The position numbers and the translations under genes were made by a program. A DNA stretch of 64,000 nucleotides from Phaeobacter sp. G2 (GTDB lineage Bacteria; Pseudomonadota; Alphaproteobacteria; Rhodobacterales; Rhodobacteraceae): positions 3,906,001 through 3,970,000 of the forward strand of contig CP104100.1 in NCBI GenBank assembly GCA_025163595.1, read 5' to 3'. How positions within the stretch are numbered: position 1 is the stretch's first letter; every line of letters begins with the position of its first letter. Under the pieces are notes generated by a model. The model had not been told where the DNA came from, made no database searches, and saw only the letters and a list, made by a program, of their open reading frames with translations. Of the stretch, positions 52,800 through 62,683 are shown in pieces.

Positions 52800-53716
52800 G
52801 CCGCTAAGCCGCCGCTTCCCTCTGCCTTCAGCCTTCTGCCCGTTTGAGGGATCAACAGCGCCTCGGGCAGGCAATGTGGCAAAGCCTGTGCCACCGGGGT
52901 CACCTGAAAATCGGGCAAGAGCTGCTGTAGCAGATCCCCGCTCAGGCTATGTGGGGTATCCCACAGATACCGCATCTCCAACAGGCAGCGCCCCAAGGGC
53001 CAGAACGGACGAGCCAGCTGCAGGGGAAGCCAGGACATCTGGCTCAGTTTGGCCGGCTGGTGCAGATGCGCGTTTATTGCCGCCAGCAGCTCATGCCCGG
53101 TGAGGGTATAGCCCGCAAAGGGAACATCCAAAAAGCGCGGCAGTTCGGCGCGTTTTTCAGCCAGCCCCACCGCAGCCCGGGCCTTGTCCGGCAAATAGCC
53201 CCAGGCATGAGGAATATCCGCCCGCCCTGGGTAGATGAATTTGCCCCTGCCCAGCTTGGCTGTGATCATCTCATCAAACCAGTTCCCCGACGCCTCGGTA
53301 TCCAGATAATCCCCCGAGCGCAGCACGATCACCCGCGCCTTGGAGGCACGATAGGCCGCCTCCATCTCCACTCGGATACGTCCCAGCGGGTTTTGCGCCG
53401 CATGGGGGCTCTGCTCAGACCATGGGAACGGGGTTTGGGGGCCAAAAACATAGACATTACCGGGCAGAATGACCGTCGCGCCACTCATTTCAGCGGCCCT
53501 AATCACCTGACGGTGTAGGCTTGGCACCTGTTTTGCCCAATCCGGATAGGCCGGGTTCCAGCTGTTCACGATCACATCGACCCCGACAGCGACCTGCGAC
53601 AGGTTTTCCGTCCCGCGCTGAAAGCGCTTTACCTGCCATCCGGCCCGCTCAAAAGCAGCCGCTGCCGCGCGGCCAAACCGGCCCGAAGCACCGAGTATGA
53701 GAGCTGTCTGTGTCAT
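52796..53716 (-). CDS. NAD-dependent epimerase/dehydratase family protein
   Basis: A 306-residue extended SDR. The NAD(P) motif is TALILGASGRFGRAAAAAFERAGWQVKRFQRG, and GNVYVFGPQTPFPWSEQSPH follows. Substrate-binding residues are not characteristic enough for naming. The start at 53716 is used because the fold begins there. It is divergent from a LysR regulator and convergent with the EEP gene, overlapping its end by 4 bases. It is likely the target of that regulator. Confidence 0.85.
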   Translation of the reverse strand: MTQTALILGASGRFGRAAAAAFERAGWQVKRFQRGTENLSQVAVGVDVIVNSWNPAYPDWAKQVPSLHRQVIRAAEMSGATVILPGNVYVFGPQTPFPWSEQSPHAAQNPLGRIRVEMEAAYRASKARVIVLRSGDYLDTEASGNWFDEMITAKLGRGKFIYPGRADIPHAWGYLPDKARAAVGLAEKRAELPRFLDVPFAGYTLTGHELLAAINAHLHQPAKLSQMSWLPLQLARPFWPLGRCLLEMRYLWDTPHSLSGDLLQQLLPDFQVTPVAQALPHCLPEALLIPQTGRRLKAEGSGGLAA

Positions 53717-53771
53717 AAAATCTTCTCCTATCCTGAACACTGGCCCCAGCCTCTCCTATTCAATTGACATA

Positions 53772-53782
53772 TGGCATTGCCA
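53772..53782. promoter_or_regulatory. Short inverted repeat in the epimerase-LysR gap
   Basis: TGGCA-T-TGCCA lies 29 bases before the LysR start and 55 bases before the epimerase start. It could be part of the LysR binding site, but LysR sites are normally longer, so this is tentative. Confidence 0.35.
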
Positions 53783-53811
53783 AAATTTTTAGATCTGCCA
53801 TTCATTAATGC

Positions 53812-54762
53812 ATGAATGATGCACTGCTCACCGATTGGTCGCTCATCCAAAGCTTCCTGGCCGTCGCCGACTGCGGCTCGCTTTCGGCGGCGGCGCGGCA
53901 GTTAGACCGCAGCCAGCCCACCCTGGGCCGCCACATCCAAAGCCTGGAGGCCAGCCTCAACCAGCAACTGTTTGATCGCCACCCGCGCGGATTGCGCCTG
54001 TCGCAGGCCGGGACCGCGCTATTGCCCATGGCGCGGGAAATGCAGGCCCAGATGTATCGTTTGTCGCTTCAGGCCGCGGGCCAGTCCGAAGAGCTGGCCG
54101 GCACCGTCCGCATCACCGCCAGCGTTTTTGCCTCCCACTACCTGTTGCCCCCCATACTGGCCGATATTCGCCAGGCAGAACCGGGGATTGAGCTAGAACT
54201 GGTGCCAACAGATGAAAGCGAAAACCTGTTGTACCGGGCCGCCGATATTGCCCTGCGCATGTATCGCCCCAGCCAGCTGGATGTGATCACCCAACATATC
54301 GCCGATCTGCCGCTGGGTATTTTTGCCGCCCACACATACCTAGCGCGACGCGGCACTCCCCGCAGCGCAGCAGAACTGTGGCAGCATGACCTGGTGGGTT
54401 ATGACAACAACGCGCTGATCCTCAACGCCATGCGGGCGATGGGATGGCAGGTTGATCGCAGCACCTTTGCCATGCGCTGTGACAATCAGGCGACCTACTG
54501 GCAACTGGTGCGGGCAGGATGCGGCATCGGCTTTTGCCAAAGCGATGTGGCGCGCGCCGATACCACCGTGGCAGAGCTGGATCTGGGCGTCGAAATTCCA
54601 CCGCTGCCGGTCTGGCTCACCACCCATAGCGCCATGCGGGAAACGCCCCGCATCCGGCGGGTCTGGTCGCTGTTGGCAAAAGGCCTGAAAATGGCCAGTA
54701 AATCGCCACCTTCGCCCTTGAAATCAGGGGCCGTTGTTGACCCTGAGGCCCCAGAGGGGTAG
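53812..54762 (+). CDS. LysR-family transcriptional regulator
   Basis: A 316-residue regulator. The N-terminal HTH is DWSLIQSFLAVADCGSLSAAARQLDRSQPTLGRHIQSLEASLNQQLFDRHPRGLRLSQAG, followed by the substrate-binding domain with GTVRITASVFASHYLLPPILADIRQ and ISPLG-like blocks such as IADLPLGIFAAHTYL. It is divergent from the epimerase gene, which it probably controls, and 30 bases upstream of leuB in the same direction. Confidence 0.92.
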   Translation: MNDALLTDWSLIQSFLAVADCGSLSAAARQLDRSQPTLGRHIQSLEASLNQQLFDRHPRGLRLSQAGTALLPMAREMQAQMYRLSLQAAGQSEELAGTVRITASVFASHYLLPPILADIRQAEPGIELELVPTDESENLLYRAADIALRMYRPSQLDVITQHIADLPLGIFAAHTYLARRGTPRSAAELWQHDLVGYDNNALILNAMRAMGWQVDRSTFAMRCDNQATYWQLVRAGCGIGFCQSDVARADTTVAELDLGVEIPPLPVWLTTHSAMRETPRIRRVWSLLAKGLKMASKSPPSPLKSGAVVDPEAPEG

Positions 54763-54792
54763 GCCGTTGCCAACTGTTTTTAGGAGGCACAT

Positions 54793-55896
54793 ATGTCCAA
54801 TCCATCGATTCTGATTCTGCCCGGCGACGGTATCGGCCCCGAGGTCATGACCGAGGTTCGTAAAGTCATCACCTGGTTTGGTGAAGCCCGCGACATTCAG
54901 TTCGATGTGAGCGAAGATCTGGTCGGCGGCGCCGCCTATGACAAACATGGCGTTCCCCTGGCGGATGAAACCATGGCCCGCGCACAAGAGGTGGACGCGG
55001 TTCTGCTCGGCGCGGTTGGCGGCCCAGCCTATGACGATCTGGACTTCTCGGTCAAACCAGAACGGGGCCTGCTGCGCCTGCGCAAGGAAATGGATCTCTA
55101 TGCCAACCTGCGTCCCGCGCAGTGCTTTGACGCGCTGGCCGATTTTTCCTCGCTGAAGCGCGACATCGTGGCCGGCCTGGACATCATGATCCTGCGCGAG
55201 CTGACCTCGGGCGTCTATTTTGGCGAGCCGCGCGGCATCTTTGAAGAAGGCAACGAGCGCGTCGGCATCAACACCCAGCGCTACACCGAGTCTGAGATCG
55301 AACGCGCTGCCCGCTCGGCCTTTGAACTGGCGATGCGCCGCAACAAAAAGGTCTGCTCGATGGAGAAGGCCAATGTGATGGAAAGCGGTATCCTGTGGCG
55401 CGAAGTGGCCACCCGTGTGGGCAAGGAATACCCCGAGGTAGAGCTGTCGCACATGTATGCCGATAACGGCGCCATGCAGCTGGTGCGGGCGCCAAAACAG
55501 TTCGACGTCATCCTGACCGACAACCTGTTTGGCGACATCCTGTCCGATTGTGCCGCGATGCTGACCGGCTCGTTGGGCATGTTGCCCTCGGCCAGCCTTG
55601 GCGCGCCGATGGCCAATGGCCGCCCCAAAGCGATGTACGAACCGGTGCACGGCTCAGCCCCGGACATCGCAGGCCAGGGCAAGGCAAACCCGATCGCCTG
55701 TATCCTCAGCTTTGCCATGGCGCTGCGCTACAGCTTTGACATGGGGGCCGAGGCCGACCGTCTGGAAAAAGCCATCGAAACAGTGCTCTCGGACGGTGCC
55801 CGTACCGCAGATCTGCTGGGTGAAGACGGTGTTGATCCGATTTCGACCAGCGAAATGGGCGACGCCGTGGTCGCAGCCCTGCAGGCCAGCCTGTAA
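54793..55896 (+). CDS. leuB: 3-isopropylmalate dehydrogenase
   Basis: A 367-residue enzyme that oxidises and decarboxylates 3-isopropylmalate in leucine synthesis. Landmarks are [56 protein letters not shown] and VFELMMR-like [26 protein letters not shown]. The cofactor region is [32 protein letters not shown] followed by [27 protein letters not shown] (54781-54787) precedes the ATG. Although leuB is separated from leuCD by an epimerase/LysR insertion, it lies on the same strand. Confidence 0.97.
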   Translation: MSNPSILILPGDGIGPEVMTEVRKVITWFGEARDIQFDVSEDLVGGAAYDKHGVPLADETMARAQEVDAVLLGAVGGPAYDDLDFSVKPERGLLRLRKEMDLYANLRPAQCFDALADFSSLKRDIVAGLDIMILRELTSGVYFGEPRGIFEEGNERVGINTQRYTESEIERAARSAFELAMRRNKKVCSMEKANVMESGILWREVATRVGKEYPEVELSHMYADNGAMQLVRAPKQFDVILTDNLFGDILSDCAAMLTGSLGMLPSASLGAPMANGRPKAMYEPVHGSAPDIAGQGKANPIACILSFAMALRYSFDMGAEADRLEKAIETVLSDGARTADLLGEDGVDPISTSEMGDAVVAALQASL

Positions 55897-55956
55897 TCCT
55901 ATTACCAGTGGCGGGCCTCTGAGGGGCGCTGCCGCTGGACCCCATTGGTAACCTAA

Positions 55957-55988
55957 AAAAGAGGGCGAAAACGCCCTCTTTTCTTTTT
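55957..55988 (+). terminator. Rho-independent terminator after leuB
   Basis: AAAAGAGGGCG (55957-55967) pairs with CGCCCTCTTTT (55972-55982) around AAAA, followed by CTTTTTT. The A-rich left arm makes it bidirectional with the Na/Pi gene. Confidence 0.92.
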
Positions 55989-56005
55989 TGAACAGATAGA
56001 TTTGG

Positions 56006-57592
56006 CTAGGGCATCGCTCTGGCGACAGGCAGGGCCGCTCTGGTGACCTGACGATAGTGTTCCAACCTTTCGAGATGGTGCAGGCAACGGGTCAGCCAAC
56101 GCATTGCATCGGTGTTGGAAAACACCTCGTTCAGATCAAATAGCCCGGCGTGTTCTCCCAACAGCAACCCACGGCGATGTCGGTCCTTGCGGTGATTGAC
56201 CAAAACCGCAAGCCGCTGCAACCGGGCTTGTTCGGCATCAGAGCAACACCCCTCGATCAGCCGACGGAGCACCACCCCGGTGATCAGGGCTGGACGTCGC
56301 AACAGCGGATCCTCCTTCAGAACCGATATCCGCCCGGTCTGGCTCAACCGTTCCAGCAGCCGCAACAGATGGTCGGTCTGGTGCAGCAAGGCGGACAGCG
56401 CGACCTCCTGTCTTGCATGATCTGCCGTCAGGCGAATATCCGCAAGGAAGGCCTCGACCTCAGCCAGAGCGGCGCGACAGGGAGACAGCGCTGCTATCCC
56501 ACGATAGTCCGCCGGCACCTGCAGGGCAGAGGCCATAGCCCCGTAGACCCGATGTTCCAGCAGCTCCAGCGCGGCCTGCACCGCCAAGAGCGCCGTGACC
56601 GGATCCGACAGCAAGGCCCGGTCCAGATCAACCAATCTTGTCTTAGGCGTCTCTGGCATCAGCCAGGTGATGAACCGCGCAAACTGCGCCGTGACCGGCA
56701 GGAACAGCATCGCGCCAACCACATTAAACCCGGTATGAAACACCAAAATCGCGGTCATCGGATTGGTCCGCACGGCCAGTTCCTGCAGCGCCCCCAACCC
56801 AAACAACAACACAGGCACCGCTATCAGGCTGGTCGCCACATTGAAAAGCAGATTGGCAACCGCAGTCTGCCGCATGGGCCGCGACCCGCCCAGCGAGGCC
56901 AGCAAGGCGGTGCAGGTGGTGCCGATATTCATCCCCGCCACAATCGCCACAGCCTGCGTCAGGCTGATGGCACCACTTTGGATCATGACCAGGGCCAGAG
57001 CCATGGCCGCCGAAGAGCTTTGCATGACAACCGTCAGCCCTGCGCCCAGGGCAGCAAGGGCCAGCAGACCAAGGACTGAACCAGACGGCAACATCTCGGG
57101 GCGCAGGATAGTGCCAGCATCCTTCATCCCTGCCTGCATCAGATCCAGGCCGATGAGCAAAAGGCAGAGCCCTGCCAACATGCGCCCGGCTCGTGCCCAA
57201 CCACCCCGCGCCAAAAGGTCCAGCAGGCTGGCCGGAAACAGCAGCGCCATCGCCACAGTGCCCAGTTTGAGCTTGAAGCCCAGCAGGCTCACCAACCAGC
57301 CCGTCGCCGTGGTGCCAATATTGGCCCCGTAAATCACCCCAAGCGCCTGCGGCATGGTCAATAACCCCGCCCCGACAAAGCCAACCGTCATCACGGTTGT
57401 CGCACTGGAAGACTGGATCGCAGCGGTGGTCAGCCCGCCTGATAGGACGCCGGTAAAGGGAGTGGTGGTAAATCTGGTCAGGATGGCCTGTAACCCAGTG
57501 CCGGCTGCTTCGCGCAGGGCCTCGGTCATCACCTTCATCCCCATCAGGAACATGCCAATTCCACCAAGAACATAAAACAGTTGCTCTGTCAT
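56006..57592 (-). CDS. Na/Pi cotransporter family protein with C-terminal PhoU-like domain
   Basis: A 528-residue membrane protein. Two inverted Na/Pi repeats carry the QSSSA motifs: TTAAIQSSSATTVMTVGFVGAGLL and TVVMQSSSAAMALALVMIQSG. Eight or more membrane helices fill residues 1-310, and a helical PhoU-like domain (AALELLEHRVYGAMASAL, LSALLHQTDHLLRLLERLSQ) fills the rest. It imports phosphate with sodium or is involved in phosphate signalling. It is single and faces leuB through the shared terminator. Confidence 0.92.
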   Translation of the reverse strand: MTEQLFYVLGGIGMFLMGMKVMTEALREAAGTGLQAILTRFTTTPFTGVLSGGLTTAAIQSSSATTVMTVGFVGAGLLTMPQALGVIYGANIGTTATGWLVSLLGFKLKLGTVAMALLFPASLLDLLARGGWARAGRMLAGLCLLLIGLDLMQAGMKDAGTILRPEMLPSGSVLGLLALAALGAGLTVVMQSSSAAMALALVMIQSGAISLTQAVAIVAGMNIGTTCTALLASLGGSRPMRQTAVANLLFNVATSLIAVPVLLFGLGALQELAVRTNPMTAILVFHTGFNVVGAMLFLPVTAQFARFITWLMPETPKTRLVDLDRALLSDPVTALLAVQAALELLEHRVYGAMASALQVPADYRGIAALSPCRAALAEVEAFLADIRLTADHARQEVALSALLHQTDHLLRLLERLSQTGRISVLKEDPLLRRPALITGVVLRRLIEGCCSDAEQARLQRLAVLVNHRKDRHRRGLLLGEHAGLFDLNEVFSNTDAMRWLTRCLHHLERLEHYRQVTRAALPVARAMP

Positions 57593-57842
57593 GTTTACCC
57601 CTTTTCGCCCTCCTATATGACCAGCAGACCAAACCTGCGCAAGGCAGAGCCAGAGCAGGGACAGACCTCAGAATGCTCAGCAAACAAGCCCATGAGCCAG
57701 CTTCGCCCCCCAGCGTGTCAAGGACCTGGAAGAGCGCACAGCAATTAGGGTTAGTGACTGCGCAGCCCCTGGTGATGTACTAGTGCACCCGCGCCGACCC
57801 TATTTGTAGAACCGGCCATTTTTGTAGAAGCTGTCTCATCGA
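57593..57842. other. Intergenic region upstream of the Na/Pi gene
   Basis: About 250 bases with no clear gene, between the Na/Pi start (57592) and a glycosyltransferase remnant. TTTGTAGAA occurs twice (57800 and 57820 region) and may be promoter-related. Confidence 0.4.
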
Positions 57843-58060
57843 ATGCAACACTCCAAACCACGGCCTCTAATCTCTGTCATCATTCCCGTCTTTGATGTGG
57901 GTGACCATGTGGCGGATTGCCTGCGCAGTCTTCAGGCGCAGACCTGAGGTGATTTTGAAGCCCTAGGTTTCGACGACGGCTCAACTGACAACCGCCAGCC
58001 ATTGCCGAAAAACAGAGGGGCTCTCGGAGCCCTGGCACCAGGCGCCCTTTATCAAATCCA
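57843..58060 (+). pseudogene. Degenerate GT2 glycosyltransferase fragment
   Basis: From 57843 the frame reads MQHSKPRPLISVIIPVFDVGDHVADCLRSLQAQT, the N-terminus of a family 2 glycosyltransferase, then a TGA at 57945-57947 where a Trp codon is plausible. It continues GDFEALGFDDGSTDN, which is the conserved D(D)GSTD nucleotide-binding motif. Beyond that only a trace of the NRG pattern (KNRGALGA) survives before the similarity ends. The fragment has no stop-free full length and stops before the exporter operon, so it is a remnant. Confidence 0.85.
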
Positions 58061-58138
58061 GAATAGAGGACAACACCTAACAGGGCGCCGCTCCAGAGCT
58101 CCGACAATCCTCTCCGGGCCTCACCGCAGTACGGCTGC

Positions 58139-59374
58139 CTATTCGATAATGCGGCGGGTAATCGCGGCACCGTTTTGGATGGCCGCAGAGGGGTAAATCA
58201 CCACCTGCTCGCCTTCGGTCAATCCACTGACCACCTGCGCCTGGATGCCATTGTTGTGGCTGATGTCGATCTGGCGCTGGGTGGCAACCCCGTCAACCAT
58301 GACAAAAACAGACCAGCTCTCACCCACCCGGAACAAGGCGCTGGAGGGCACCCGCAGTACATCTTCTGCCCGCCAGACAATGATCCGTGTTTCAACCCGG
58401 TAGCCATGCCCCAACCCGGCGCGATCCTCTGCCGGAGAGGCCAGCGCGATCACCACCGGCACCCGCTGCTCTTCCACGCCCAGCGCCGAGACCTTGGTGA
58501 TACCAAAGGGATCAATCCGCGCGACCTCTCCGTGCAGGGTGGCCGCCCCACCCCAATCCTCGATCAACACCGGGTCGCCGCGTGTAACCTGCACCGCATC
58601 CGATGAGATCAGATCCACCACAATTTCCAGATCCCCATCGATATCGCCGATCTCCATGATCGGCTCCCCCGCAGGCAGGGTTGTGGCGCTTTGATGCATG
58701 ACCTGCAAAATTCGCCCCGTGGCCGGAGCATGCAGCGGGATTTCATTCTGGGTCTTGTCGCGCAGGGCGGCACCAAGACCCAGATCCTCAAAACCAATAA
58801 GCTGCGCCTGGGCATTGGCAAGATCCGCTTCGCGAGTGCCGATTGCCGCCTCGGCCATCTGCACCTGGGCTTCGGAGATGCGAAACCCGCGTTTGGCCCG
58901 ATCATAGGCTGCAGGACTGGCAATATTGCGTTGCGCCAACTGCTCGGTGCGTTGCAACTCGGTCTCGGCCAGGTCCCGGCTGGCTTCGGCGGCGCTCAGA
59001 TCGGCATGGGCACCGCGTAGGGCCGCCTCTGCTGATCGCACCGCTGCCTGCGCCTGCTCCCGGGTTCGCAGATCCAGCGCCACTGGGTTGGTCGGCAACA
59101 TCGTCACAATGACCGTCTCTCCGCGTACCACCGGGTCACCGGGGTCGACCTCAACCCGCTGCAACCGCCCGGCAACCGGCGTCGACACCACATAGGGTTC
59201 ACTCACCCGGGTGCGGCCTTCCTCGTCAATGGAGATCTGTAGCGCCCCGCGGCTGACCTCTTGCAGATCCACCATCAAGGGGCGGGGCCAAAAGGCGGCC
59301 ACCAGCGCCGCTGCGAGCAGCCCGCCAACACCCAGCATCAACACCAGACGCGATCGTTTTTTTGCCTGTGCCAT
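58139..59374 (-). CDS. Periplasmic adaptor of ABC exporter (HlyD/MacA-type)
   Basis: A 411-residue membrane-fusion protein. An N-terminal helix (LVLMLGVGGLLAAALVAAFWP, about 9-29) anchors it; then GRTRVSEPYVVSTPVAGRLQRVEVDPGDPVVRGETVIVTMLP forms the lipoyl domain, a long coiled-coil hairpin runs through about residues 80-190, and LHAPATGRILQVMHQSATTLPAGEPIMEIGDIDG plus EQRVPVVIALASP fill the beta-barrel. It bridges the inner-membrane ABC protein and an outer-membrane channel. It follows the permease gene by 3 bases. Confidence 0.93.
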   Translation of the reverse strand: MAQAKKRSRLVLMLGVGGLLAAALVAAFWPRPLMVDLQEVSRGALQISIDEEGRTRVSEPYVVSTPVAGRLQRVEVDPGDPVVRGETVIVTMLPTNPVALDLRTREQAQAAVRSAEAALRGAHADLSAAEASRDLAETELQRTEQLAQRNIASPAAYDRAKRGFRISEAQVQMAEAAIGTREADLANAQAQLIGFEDLGLGAALRDKTQNEIPLHAPATGRILQVMHQSATTLPAGEPIMEIGDIDGDLEIVVDLISSDAVQVTRGDPVLIEDWGGAATLHGEVARIDPFGITKVSALGVEEQRVPVVIALASPAEDRAGLGHGYRVETRIIVWRAEDVLRVPSSALFRVGESWSVFVMVDGVATQRQIDISHNNGIQAQVVSGLTEGEQVVIYPSAAIQNGAAITRRIIE

Positions 59375-59377
59375 GGG

Positions 59378-61741
59378 TTACTCCCGTGTTTTTAATGCGT
59401 CGATCAAATCAGATCGGTCGAGATCGCGCTTGACCAACCAGCCGGAAATCACTGCAGCGATAACAACCACAAGGACCGCCTGGCCATAGCTCACCGGGTC
59501 AAAGACCGCCGGGATCTGATACAGATCCGTTGAAAAACCTGCCGCGATACCAAAAGAAAGATGGTAGCCCAGCATTGCCCCAACTGGCAGGGAGATCAAT
59601 GTCACCACCGCCAGCTCTCCGAGCAGCACAAAAGCCGCCTCGCCTTTGCTGAAACCAATCACCCGCAGGCTGGCCAGATCGCGGGTGCGTTCCGCATAGG
59701 CGATGCGGGCGGCGTTGTAGACAATGCCAAAGGTAATAACAAAGGCGATAGCCCCCATCACATAGCGCATGGCCCCAGCGCCGGTATTCATCAACACCAC
59801 AAAGGCCTCCAGAGCATCCTCTTTCAGGCTCAGCCCGGCAACCGTGGGCATGTCCTGCAGAGTCTGGTAGATACCATCGGACCGGGCCCCATCAATTGTC
59901 AGATAGGCCCCCGACACCCGTCCCGGTTCCCGCAGAACCTGGTTAAGCGCCGTCAGATCCATATAGGCCGGCGCCCCCAACAGCGTCTGAGCAACCGCAG
60001 AAACAGGGACCTGCAACTCCGGTTGCCGCCCCTCTCGCACCTCAACGGTCAGCATCTCCCCCGCCTTGATCTGCAGGATCTCGGCCAGAACACTGGACAG
60101 TACAACGCCGGTTTTTGGCATCTGGATTGGCGCCATGCTTTCATCCAGCGCCCGGTTCAGAATTGGCTTTTGCGGCAGGCCGGTGATGGCACTACGATAG
60201 CTATGCACCCCGTTGCGCAGCACCACCGGAACCTGGCGTACCGGCTCGACCTGCATCACCCCCTTGATGCGCCGCAGCTCAAACAGGGCCTTTTCGCCAA
60301 CAGGCTGGGTGAAGGTCACGCTTACGTCGCTTCTGTCCACAACCGAAAACGTCAGATCAATGGTGCGATCAAACCCCGCGTAGATCGTGATCATCGCCAC
60401 CGACAAGCCCATGCCGCAGGCAATGCCAACCATGGCCCCCACCATGCGAACTGGCTGTCGCGTCAGGCGGCGCAAAACCATACGACTGGGTTGATCCAGT
60501 AGCGCCGACAGGGTTTTGCCCAGCCTTTGAGTGCGACTGTAATCCGGCGGCGCGGGCGGGCGCATTGCGCTTGCTGGGGTCAGGGCAAAAACCTGCCGCA
60601 GCACCCAAAGCCCGCCCGCCGAGGCCGAAACCACACTCACCGTTACCCCCGTCACAAAGGAGGCCGGGTCGAGGCGAAAGACCAGAAAGGGAAACTTGAA
60701 ATACAGCCCATACAGCCCGATCATCGCCCGGCCACTGGCAATTCCGGCCAAACATCCGGCCAGCGCACCGCCCAGCGCGATGGCCAGGATCATCTTGAAA
60801 TAATGGCTCCCCACCTCAAAATCGGTATAGCCAAAGGCCTTCATCAGGCCGATTTGCTCGCGCTCGGATTGCACCATGCGACTGATAACGATGTAGAGCA
60901 GAAAAGCGGCCACCGCGAGAAAGATGGGGGGCACCCCCTTGGAGGCCGCCGCCATGCCAGAGATTTCCTCAGAGATGAAGCGGTTCGAAAACTGGTCCGC
61001 CAAGGGATAGCCACCGCTGCCCCCATAGGGCGCCATCAGGCGGTCGGCGCGATCAAGAACCGCCTCGACATTGGCGCCCCGCGTCACCCCAAGCAGAGCC
61101 TCATTAAACGCCCCCTCCAGATCATAGGCGGCGGCAAGCCCAGCGCGGTGCATCCAGATCACCCCAAAACGGGCATCATCAGGCACCAGCTCCCCCGGTG
61201 CCGTAACATAGAGAAACTCTGGGCTTTGCGCCAATCCGGCAATTTTGAACTGGCGTCGGCTGCCATTCATGGTGGCGGCCAGAGTATCCCCCGGCAGTAA
61301 ATCATGGGCCTTGGCAAAACTCTGCAAAAGCACAATTTCTTCGGTCCGGCCCAAAGCCGGGAACCGCCCATGGGTGAGGTAGATATCATTCAACGCCGGG
61401 CGCCTGCGCTCTGGCAAGGACAGCGCCTGGGCCTGCACTGGCAGGCTTTGGTCTGGCAGATCAATCAGGGCCCGCCCGGTGACCCGTGTTTCAACGGCGG
61501 CAACCCCTGAGATCTGCGCCAGATGAGATGTCAGTCGTTCCGGCGCGCGTTTCACCGGCACAAAGGCATCGGCCAACCGGTAGCGTTGGTAATAGGCCGC
61601 CCGGGTTTCGCCAAGCGACGACACCAGCCCTGTCATCATCACCAGCATCATCACCCCAACAGAAATCACCATCCCAATCGCCAGGGCCTGCCCCTTGATG
61701 CGCCAAAGGTCGCGCAGCAGCTTATGATCCAGCGGTGTCAC
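59378..61741 (-). CDS. ABC exporter permease with two FtsX domains
   Basis: A 787-residue permease. The N-terminus [30 protein letters not shown] is a FtsX-type first helix, a large periplasmic domain of about 220 residues follows, then helices such as [38 protein letters not shown] (the MacB/FtsX coupling motif) and a second set near the C-terminus ([64 protein letters not shown]). The two FtsX modules make it a full-length permease, working with the ATPase whose stop it overlaps by 4 bases. Confidence 0.9.
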   Translation of the reverse strand: MTPLDHKLLRDLWRIKGQALAIGMVISVGVMMLVMMTGLVSSLGETRAAYYQRYRLADAFVPVKRAPERLTSHLAQISGVAAVETRVTGRALIDLPDQSLPVQAQALSLPERRRPALNDIYLTHGRFPALGRTEEIVLLQSFAKAHDLLPGDTLAATMNGSRRQFKIAGLAQSPEFLYVTAPGELVPDDARFGVIWMHRAGLAAAYDLEGAFNEALLGVTRGANVEAVLDRADRLMAPYGGSGGYPLADQFSNRFISEEISGMAAASKGVPPIFLAVAAFLLYIVISRMVQSEREQIGLMKAFGYTDFEVGSHYFKMILAIALGGALAGCLAGIASGRAMIGLYGLYFKFPFLVFRLDPASFVTGVTVSVVSASAGGLWVLRQVFALTPASAMRPPAPPDYSRTQRLGKTLSALLDQPSRMVLRRLTRQPVRMVGAMVGIACGMGLSVAMITIYAGFDRTIDLTFSVVDRSDVSVTFTQPVGEKALFELRRIKGVMQVEPVRQVPVVLRNGVHSYRSAITGLPQKPILNRALDESMAPIQMPKTGVVLSSVLAEILQIKAGEMLTVEVREGRQPELQVPVSAVAQTLLGAPAYMDLTALNQVLREPGRVSGAYLTIDGARSDGIYQTLQDMPTVAGLSLKEDALEAFVVLMNTGAGAMRYVMGAIAFVITFGIVYNAARIAYAERTRDLASLRVIGFSKGEAAFVLLGELAVVTLISLPVGAMLGYHLSFGIAAGFSTDLYQIPAVFDPVSYGQAVLVVVIAAVISGWLVKRDLDRSDLIDALKTRE

Positions 61742-62448
61742 CAGTAGATCTCTGAAGGGCTGAGTTTTTCACTGTTCTCCACCACTTTGCGGATGCCGCC
61801 ATCGGCAAAATAGATTACCCGATCCGCCATGGCGGCGGTATTGGCGTTATGGGTCACCATCAAAATGGTAGAGCCCATTTCGGCATTCACATCCCGTAGC
61901 ACCTGTAATACTGCCCGCCCCGTCTCACTGTCGAGCGCCCCGGTTGGTTCATCACAAAACAGAACCTCAGGCCGTTTGGCGATGGCGCGGGCGATGGCCA
62001 CCCGCTGCTGTTCCCCACCTGAGAGCTGCGCCGGGAAATGGTCCACCCGTTCGCGCAGCCCAACCAGGGCGAGGGCCTCATCGGGGTCCATCGGGTCTGC
62101 TGCAATTTCCGTCACCAGCTCGACGTTTTCACGCGCCGTCAGGCTGGGCATAAGATTATAGAACTGAAACACAAAACCCACATGATCGCGCCGATAGCGT
62201 GTCAGCTGCGCATCCGACATATCGCTAAGGCAGTGATCGCGGAAATAGACCTCACCCTTGGTGCCGCGGTCCAGACCGCCAATGATGTTCAGCAGGGTCG
62301 ATTTCCCTGACCCCGACGGCCCCAACAGAACCACGATGTCACCAGAGGGAATTTCCAGGTCAACACCGCGTAAAGCATGCACCGCCGAATGGCCGCTGCC
62401 ATAAACCTTGGTCAATCCGCTTGTACGGAAGGCTGTTGAACTCTGCAT
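61738..62448 (-). CDS. ABC exporter ATPase (LolD/MacB-type)
   Basis: A 236-residue nucleotide-binding subunit. Walker A is [20 protein letters not shown], signature [32 protein letters not shown] (Walker B) and the H-loop [20 protein letters not shown]. It energises the downstream FtsX permease. First gene of the operon in transcription order. Confidence 0.95.
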   Translation of the reverse strand: MQSSTAFRTSGLTKVYGSGHSAVHALRGVDLEIPSGDIVVLLGPSGSGKSTLLNIIGGLDRGTKGEVYFRDHCLSDMSDAQLTRYRRDHVGFVFQFYNLMPSLTARENVELVTEIAADPMDPDEALALVGLRERVDHFPAQLSGGEQQRVAIARAIAKRPEVLFCDEPTGALDSETGRAVLQVLRDVNAEMGSTILMVTHNANTAAMADRVIYFADGGIRKVVENSEKLSPSEIYW

Positions 62449-62683
62449 GGGTTTGCCTATTGCTTACGATTTTCCCATCATCGGCAATGTAGAGTGTAAC
62501 GCCCTGCCCCCAACCCGCAACTGCCACAGGCTTTGAAAGGTGCGAAAACCCCAAAACAGTCCCAAGCGACGGCAGTTCTTATCCTACGGGCTCTGTAACG
62601 GGTATGGTTAGCTGCAAAATTGTAATCTGACCGCAGGCACAGCCCGGCGCGCGGTCAAACAGGGCGCAGGCACAGGGCTGATG

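Noticed and set aside
57880..58170. A 96-codon minus-strand frame near the GT2 remnant
   Set aside because: It is a shadow of the remnant; the plus-strand reading has the GT2 signatures.
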